From: Pampus argenteus
Lineage: Eukaryota > Chordata > Actinopteri > Scombriformes > Stromateidae
Direction of reading: 5' to 3'
Length of the DNA stretch: 64,000 nucleotides
Assembly: GCA_036937835.1 (NCBI GenBank)
Contig: CM072880.1
Location: forward strand, 14,018,501 to 14,082,500
This document shows positions 52,001 to 61,000 of this stretch, in pieces. The first letter of the stretch is position 1, and every line of letters starts with the position of its first letter. The notes beneath the pieces are model-generated. The model worked only from the letters and a program-made list of their open reading frames with translations, was not told the DNA's origin and did not search any database. Both the position numbers and the translations under genes were made by a program.

Positions 52001-55000
52001 AAACCCTGATGCCATTTAGAAACGCCACTTTTACGACTTTTATTGCAAGTGGCAATGGTGATTATAGAGCTGCATGCAAACACGAATAGTTTGGGTCATG
52101 AACCCAATTCTCTGGGCAGTGAGTCGACCATTTTATCCCCATTCAACCACCACATTTTATGTGTTTTTACACCACTAGAGAAACAAACTTGGGTATCTGT
52201 GGACACATTTACCATCTCATTTTCTCACTTTTTACACCTCACCAAGTCTCTACTAGGAGCTATTTGAAGCTGCAGTCATTTTACAGCCTGCTGTCATTTT
52301 AAATCGTTTATACTTGAGATTTTCATCTGACCTACTGCCCTCCAATGTGATGGGACAGCATAGGCCAGCCAAGACAGCAGCGAGGGAGTTGAGGATTTAT
52401 GAAGGGAGGGGGAACCTCCCTTCATAATCTGGCAAGCCCCAGTCTGAACTCAGAACTGGTACGGTAGCCAAATGAGCTCTGTCTGATAAGAAAAGCTGAG
52501 AGAAACCAAAACGCTCCAATGGCAACATGAGTTAGCCAGATTGGAGGATAATTGGAAGACCAGAAGTCAGGACTGAGAAGTTGACTGAAAAGGGAGGTGA
52601 ATGAGGCGGAGTGTGGGTGAACGAGTGGGGGTGGAAGTTGACAATGAGTGTAGGTGTGAGTGAGTGGCTTAATGAGTGAATGAAATATAAATGAAAGTGA
52701 TATGATGAGATATCAAGAAAGAAGGTAACAGTTAAAGACTGGGAGAGAGCCACAATTAAACAGAAAGGGATACCTTTCCTCACTGCAACTAATAGTCCTT
52801 TACCATCACATTATGTATGTAAAATACAGTTTAAATATAACAAATTTAAATTCCTGTCTATCACACTTAGTTCTTCAATGTAAAACTGTACTACAGACAA
52901 CGAAAATTATTTTTACCCCACTGGCAAATTTATTTAACCTTCCTAGAAGAAGAAAGGTTATGCCTTACAATACCAGTCAAAAGTTTGGACAAACCTTCAC
53001 ATTTTCTTGAATGACAAAGTGTGTTATAACTTTTGACTTGTACCTTACATCATAACAACACAAAGATATTTTTTGTATTCTTTGTGTCTTGAAATCTTTG
53101 CTAATTGAGCTAGAAAACAAGGAACAATCAAAAAAAATGCTGAGTACTGACACAAACAGATGCCATCAGTGCAGGCACTCTACAGGTAGCAAATGGCAAG
53201 ATGGCAAAATGTAGGAAATGAATATTGCTCAAACTGATCACAAACTGTTGGAATAATCAACAAACCCTCACATTTTCCTGTTTTTCTCTCCCTATTCCCA
53301 AAATCCGTACAACCCCAGTTTTTCCCCAATCCTTGATTATGTCCGAGTGCACTAAACCTCCCCCTCTACCTCATTACAACCTACAGTCAACCTTCATTCT
53401 CTCAATCCCCCAGAGGTACATCAGCCTCTCCTGGAGGCCCGATGAATGCCTTGGAAGCACTGAGAGGCAGCTGGAGCGAGGGGGGCAAATCCAACCTGAA
53501 CTCAGCATCACCTTCCCCTGTGCCTTGATATCCTGTGGGTGCTATCATCAGCATCCAGCCATGCATGGCTACTAATGAGGAGTCCCTGCTCTGTTAAACA
53601 AATACATAAACAGTGAGGCTAGAACCTAAATAAGCTGCAAGATGTGCATGTGGGGGCATACGTAAGGAAAAAACAAGGCAGATAAAGACTCTCGAGCTCT
53701 TAGATGATGTAGCAGCTAAACATTAGCACGAACTGATGACTAGGTTTACACCAAGCCTTCAATGCCTTTTGGCACATGGAAGCCATTTCAGACGATTCCT
53801 TGTGCATGGAAACAGTGCAGGAAGTCAGAAGGGGAATGTCTACGTCTGTCAAAGCACATGCACGCATGAGTGACAGCATGCGTAGGTGTGTTTTTGTGTG
53901 CATGCAAGCGTGTCTGCGTGTGTTTCTATGAGAGCCCTCTGTAGGCTTCTACCTGAAGTCAGGCCAAACATGCCCAAGAGAAAGCTCAAAAGACTGGATG
54001 ATTGATGCTGGACAGTCACTAAGCCTGATGAATGGGCTACGCTATGTTAGCAATTAAAGACAAGGCTCCGCTTAACCATCGAGTGACTCAACTCCGCTAT
54101 TTGCATGGAAAAAGATAGCATAGTGTGCACACAAGACAGTGAAAAACTTTTTTTAGATGTTGTTAGAGAATGATTCTCCTTTCCTTCCAACCATTGCCAC
54201 AGTTTGCCCTCTACATGAGAATAAAAATACACTCCAAAGAGCAAGTCTCTCCATAAATTAAATGTTGGAGGGCAGTAAGAGAAATAAGAAATCATCCAAA
54301 ATAGAGAAAAAGGGGTGGTGGGGTAGGGGGGGTCATCTTGGACTGAGGGCCTTCTAGCTGTGGTCAATTAGTCATCAGTAAGGCGATACGAAGCCTCCCC
54401 TCCGAACGTGATCAGCTCCATATGCAGCTGCTGCTCCTCCATTTCTAACACATAAATGCCTCTGATTGTTATTGTTGGGTTGGCTCGAACACAACGGCTT
54501 AGTCTTCGCTGTGTGAAGAGGAGAACTGGAGCGACGCTTGTCCATATCAAGCCATCGCTCCTCCAAGCGTGTGCACGCACGCACAGTAAGTATGTGATGA
54601 CAAATGGCTCACACCCCATACAGTGCAGACAACAAAATAAAAATTGAATAAAAAAATTTGGATCTGCTCATGAATGAGAGTGTGTTTATTAGAGGGAATG
54701 GAATGGAGGCAATATTGTCCAGGGATATGTCAGTGCACACTAGTGCAATGAAACTTCAGCAGATAAGAAGAGTAAGACAAGCTGAATGTTGAATGTCTCA
54801 TTACGTTAGCTTGGCAGGGATTGGACAAAATGAACGTTTTGGCAAGCTAAATCTTTTCTGGGCAATTAGAGTGCCCTCTGGCTGATGGACTGGATAGATG
54901 GCTGGATGACATGATGGAAGCTGGCTTGTACTCCGGTCGTATGGATGACGAGAGCGCTGGCCACTTGTCCTGGCCTGGCTCATCACACGTCTCGGGGTCT

Positions 55001-58000
55001 GGGATAGGCTAAGCGTGGCCTGTCTAGAAAGTACCACAGTGGAACAGTAGGATCCTAGGATCTTCTTACCTCAGACATGGCCACAACCTAAGCTACTTCA
55101 CGATTCCTAACCCGCCAGGGAAAACAAGCACAGGGTTTCATTTCAAATCGCGGCCCTCGGCCCGTAACAACCTCTCAAAACATAGCCCTGTAAACCGAAC
55201 TGAACGCTGTGGCATTTGACAAACATTATTTCTCCCTTTCAATTGAGAGCGACAAGGGAAAACAAACGCAAGCAACTCGGGCAAAGAGGCCGCCGTATTT
55301 TGACATGATGTCACTTAACAGCAAAAGTGTAACGGCAACAATAAACTCCTGCCGACTGCTGTGTTGACTGCTATGTTTAGAGGTATAAATACAAGTGTAG
55401 TGGAAACACATGCTGGCGTTCTTCACACCAGATGTCGACCATGGAAAAAACCAAATACAAAATGGGAATGGGCCTCCTGGACATTAAAATACAATTACCT
55501 CCAATCATATCTGGTGTTGGAGTGTGTCATTTCATCTTACCTCACTGGGATGGCATAGAGCCCCCCACACATAGCACACATGACCGCTCCACACACTGAG
55601 CATGCACATATTTATGAGTTCTTACATACTTCCCCAAATGCTGCGCACTCCAGTTCTGCTCGGAAAGAGTAAAATCATGTAATATTAGTGTATTCGGTCA
55701 TGATCAGAAAATCTGTTTACTGTTATGGTCACCTATAAAGATTAATACAGCACTGTAAAGAATTAGAAGAAGCCCAGATGAAAACCTACATCATTGTTGC
55801 AAAGCGGGAGAAAAGAGAAAGTAGCTGGAGAGCAGTGAAAAGTGCTCAAGGTTTTATGTCAAATGATTTTTCTAGCTGAAGCAATAGAGCTGCCGCTGCA
55901 GGCCAATCCCCCTCTGGGTGACCTGTTGAATGCCCTTCCACCTGTTTTATTAAATCACTTGTCATTACAACTAATAAACTCACCTCTCTCATACCTAGTC
56001 TCACACTAAACCAGGCTCTGGTTTCCCTTTTTATTTCCTTAACCCTGGTCTTGACCTCCTGGTCATAATTAACAAGTATACTGAGAAAAAGGAAAATTGC
56101 GGGTCATTATTGTGATAATTATAGCGTGCCGGAGGGATTTCAGGAGAAGCTGCCAGGTAATGTAATGCAGAGGGCCTTGTGACGGGACGGCTTACCGTCA
56201 TTTGTCTTCCCCCACCCCCTCTTTAAACCTTAATGTTAGAGCAGGTCATTACCCAGTTGCTATGAAAACACACTTCAGACAGGTGCTGGTGAGGAAATCT
56301 GTGCGTATATCTCCCCGAGTGTCTATTTGTTTCCCTCCTGTCCGCATGAATCACCATGTAGACAGAGTGGAATCGCCATCTCTTTGCTAGAAGCAGGACA
56401 GTGCCAGATATTTAGTCATTATGTACTGTATGTGTGTGTCTTGTCTGAGAGCTCTGCATGAGCTGTATGAGCGCATACAAAGAGACAGTTGTGTCGCAGA
56501 GAGTGGTCCATCTCTGCTCTGGGATTGTTTAGTGTTTTCCCTGCCATTATCCCTAGTAAAGAAAACAGCACTTTCACATGTCACTTCTCATTTCCAAAGT
56601 GGGCTGGGAAGTGGGGCTGCTAAGGAGCACTCGGCCCGACGGGCAACAATGCCTACATTCAGCCACCAAGCTCTCTGGCTCTCAGAATGGCGTGCGGAAA
56701 AAGAGCAGGAGCGCTTAGAGATGCGTGTCTACATTTATGATTACACATGATGGGAGGAAGACGTTTTATTTAAGAGGGCCATGAGATTAGGATCTGGGAA
56801 ATGCCTCAGATGTGGCTTTGGAAGCCGTGCATGTTTTCACATTCACAACTCAACAGGCTGCAAGGGTGGTGTAACAGCCTCTGGACTGAGTGCAGTACAA
56901 GCACACACATATGACCAAACAGAGGCTTTCCAAGGTCTACTTTATGCTTGGATTTTTAAATGATGTTGCATGAATATGAATATGATTAAGTACCTTATTT
57001 CTATAAAGTATGTTGTTACTGGATTAGCCAAAAGCACACATTCACATCTAGTTATTTATACAAAAACTGCTTCTCAATTGATTATCCCCCCCCCAAAAAA
57101 TAATTCAATATTACATGCATATATGATAACTAACATGGTACTAGTACTATTAGATATTGCGTTTACATAATAAATAAAAACATAATAAACATGTTTACAG
57201 CCTGGTACAAAAAACTGTTTGAGTCTCAATAGCTAATTTCTCCATTTATGACAACTATACTCTTAAATTTAATTAAGGCTTAAAGTTGACAAGTTGTTAC
57301 CACGGCGACAACGCTGGTTACATACATTATGTATCGTAACCCCAGATTAGAATAGGAGTATAGGTGTGGCTGTTTTCAGTTCACAAAAGTTAACATACAA
57401 AGTAGCTTTTTTTTCAAATTATACAATATAAAATGAACAGAATATACTATATTAAAGGATCTGAGGACCTTTTATGTGCACACATTCAACACATGCACTG
57501 TAGATGGACTCACACCAGTCAACACCAGCAGTGTTCTCCGCTTGTCCTCATGTTTTTGAGTATAGTGCTCCATCTTTCTTTGCAGTGCTCCCAAGACGCT
57601 GCAGCCTAATCCATCAAGTGAAAGATGTATTGCTTTTAAAGCACATGGGTCTATCTGTAAAACACTAACATGTGTGCTGTCTGCTCTAATCTCATTAGCT
57701 GCCCCATTAATTCCCAGCCAGTGTCATTATTTTCCCCTTGCTCTCCACATTCTGATGTAAACAGACAATAGAAAAGTCACTTTAAAAAAAACCCAGCATA
57801 CATCTATCCTCTTCCTTTGATAACTGTCTCAATCAAGAAATTCTCTCCAAGGTCTTCAGCAATAGTCAGGATTTATTCACCGTGTAAATCTGCCCTTGTA
57901 TACATTCAAACCACATGGTTTAAATACATAATAATGTGGACGGTATTTAGACTCAATTGAGAAGTACACCGTCTGCAACTCTGAATGAATGTGTTTTGCG

Positions 58001-61000
58001 AAGACTTGCAGACAAATGGAATCAGACCAGCGGCGATCCGACCGTCCTAATTGTGTCGGAGGAGAGGACGCTCGCCTGCCGCAGATGAGAAAAGCATGGC
58101 ATGTCAAATTGCCAATAGCTCATTCCAGCGACTGCCATTCATGGAAAACTAAGTTTGTCACAAACCGAATCGATCGCAAGACTTTCCTGTCTCGTCGCAA
58201 TTATCAAGTATAAAGTAAAAGTAAAGAAAATCCACCGACATCAATCATGCACTTGGAGCTTTTACAATAATAATGTTGGACATGTCATCTACATCTGTAT
58301 GTGTAGCAACTACTATCGCTCTGAAGTCGAACCGACGCCATTTGTGGGTCTATAATGAGAAGTCCAGCCGATCCACTGGTATCCAGTGGCTAGGCGGCCG
58401 GGTGGTATAGTGGTATAGCTGTATTGATTGGTGCTAGCGCGTGCCAGGCAGGACGCTATGTAGGTTGGCATTGCCAAGTGGATGGCACGGACCCTGCAGT
58501 CTACAGTTTCCATTTAGTTGCACCCAGTGACACCCTGTCATAATGGGAAAACCAATCCTCTGTGTGCAACAATACAGAGCAGGGAGGAAAAAGGAAGAAG
58601 AAGAAGAGGAAGAAGAGTGATAGAGTCTGACATTAATCCTGTCACATTGCTGGCAGCAGGGGTTTACGGCTGATAATGATGTGACAACCTGGATAGAAGA
58701 ATTGGGGAGAAAGGGATAGAAGGATTGTCAATTTTGTATCGATGATTGGTGATTGGTGATTTTTTGCCAATGGACAACTGGAATGTGGCATAACCTATAA
58801 TTCAGAACAACAGGTGCCCATATAGGCATTGTAGAGAAGGGAGAAGGTGTAACTCTTTAAATTTGGATGTCAGTGACATGCATAATATTTAAGTAATAAT
58901 CTCCAAAAAAGCACAAATACCTTAATAAATAAAATGGGTTACCAAAATCTAAATAAATAAATAAGAATGGCAAGAGAATGTGGGCCTGATAGCAAAACCA
59001 GATGAAAGAAATGAATTAGAGAGTGGGAGCAAGTGAGACACTGAGAAAGAGAAAGATGGCGTGTTAGCAGGAAAACAATTTAAGATGAACTGAGTGGGAG
59101 AAGTGAATGAACGGCATTCCGACAGCAGTGAGAACAGGCACCGACTGAGTGGCACGGAGAGAGCCGACAAGTGATGTATAAAACGAACAGGAAAACAGCG
59201 GGGCATAAGCAGCGAGCATCTCCAAGTCTGCTATTTACATCTGCGTCACAGGACTTCGAGAACATCCAAATGAGAGGAACAGAGCCGGCTACAGCAGGCT
59301 TGTCAGCCTCCGATGTTCACACATCATTCAGACGGTCACCCTGAGCAGCTGCGGTGTCATCTTTTGCTGCTTGTACGCATTTTGGGAGAATTTGGATTTT
59401 CCAGGATGCTTTTGGGTGACGCTGTGGTGCTAGCAGTACAAATAAACGTTCCTTAGCCTGTAATTCTTATAAAAACCATTGAAAATTGTCAGAATGTGGA
59501 GTAAGAAGACAACAACAAAAGTTTAAACACTATATGACTTTTTAAGGTGGACTTTTGCAGTGCATGTTTTATGCCTCTCTAGATCCTCCAAGCTCCTGGG
59601 TCTTTTATTTGGCTGCGGGACTTGAATTGTGTAACACCAGTGCATTCTGGCTTCTTCCAGCTTTTGTCTACAGCTCTCCTATTAGTCAGTCTGCACTCAA
59701 GCCCTTTATCACCAGAGGCAAACTGCACTAGTATATCAGCAACACCCGCCACATAGTCAGCCCTGACGCAACCCCCGTAACGTTCAAATTTAGACCCCCA
59801 CCAAAACTGTTCTGAAACTTTATCCAAAATAACACATTCTTTCAATAAAAAGACATGGCCGAGCTAATGTTTCTGTATGCGCACACATGTTTATGCCGCT
59901 CTCCAAACCCAATTATTTCATTGTCCCGACACTCGAGCTAATAAATCAGCCGGTTTGGGAGAGCAGCGGGAGAGCAGGGAGTATAACACAGAAAAGAGGG
60001 AGGAAGAAGAAGAAGAAGAAGAAGATGAAGAAGAAGAGGGAAGCTGAACTGGAAGATTGAGTTTTTACAGTTTCACTGAAATGTGCCATGAAGTCACGCT
60101 CTGAGAAATGATAGTAATTAATCAGAGCTACTGAATACAATCCACTCAACTAATCACAATTAACTTAATGGATGAGTCACAAAGAAAGGGGGTCTGCGTG
60201 CTAACCACAGCCTTGTATCCACACTGTCCAGAAGTATAGAGTGAGACAAAGGCAGACAGAGAAAGAGAAGAAAATAAAAAAAGAGCAAAGTAAGGAGAGA
60301 CGAAAAGGAAATTAGATATTGTACAGCCCTGTTGTTATGATGTCAAGTTTGAGAATTTCAGGCTGATTATATGAAATTGCGAGTTAAAGGGCACATCCAA
60401 ATCAATTCGGTGCGGCAGTGAATTAGGATCCTGCACAATTAGAGGGTTTTTTATTGGTTAGTAGAATGGCTGTGACTTCATCACTAGTATCTGACCCGCT
60501 GGCTGTTTCCTTAATGTACGATCAAACTGTTCATTTGGGTCAATTTCCCCTTAAAGACATATAGGATGATAATTTCCTGCCATGTCCAAGGGCCAGAGGT
60601 AGATGGGTAAATGCAGAACCATAACATGTATTGTCAAATTTAGAGGGTCACAAAAACAGGGCAGCTTCAACTTTACAAATGAAGAGTAACATGAGCGTTT
60701 AGTCAGGACTATTAGGGCCAATTCAACATCTTTAACAACTAAGAGAAAAAATCTGTATTGATTTTTTTTTTTTTTTATCGCTGTACAGTATTATGTCCAA
60801 AATAAACAATAATTGTGTCAATGAGTTGTATTAGAAGCAGGACAGTGGGCCCAGAACAGAACATTATGGCAGAAGGTTATTGAAAACTTTGAAGAGTGTG
60901 ATGGTGGGAGTGTACGTTAAAAAAAGACTGTGGAGAAACATCTGTGATGAGGAGAAAAGGAGAGGTGTATAATGCAAAAAGGCAGGCAGAAGAGAGAAGA

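Noticed and set aside
58390..58500. TGGTATAGTGG, similar to a tRNA A box
   Set aside because: No B box or T-arm follows at the expected distance and no cloverleaf forms; likely chance.
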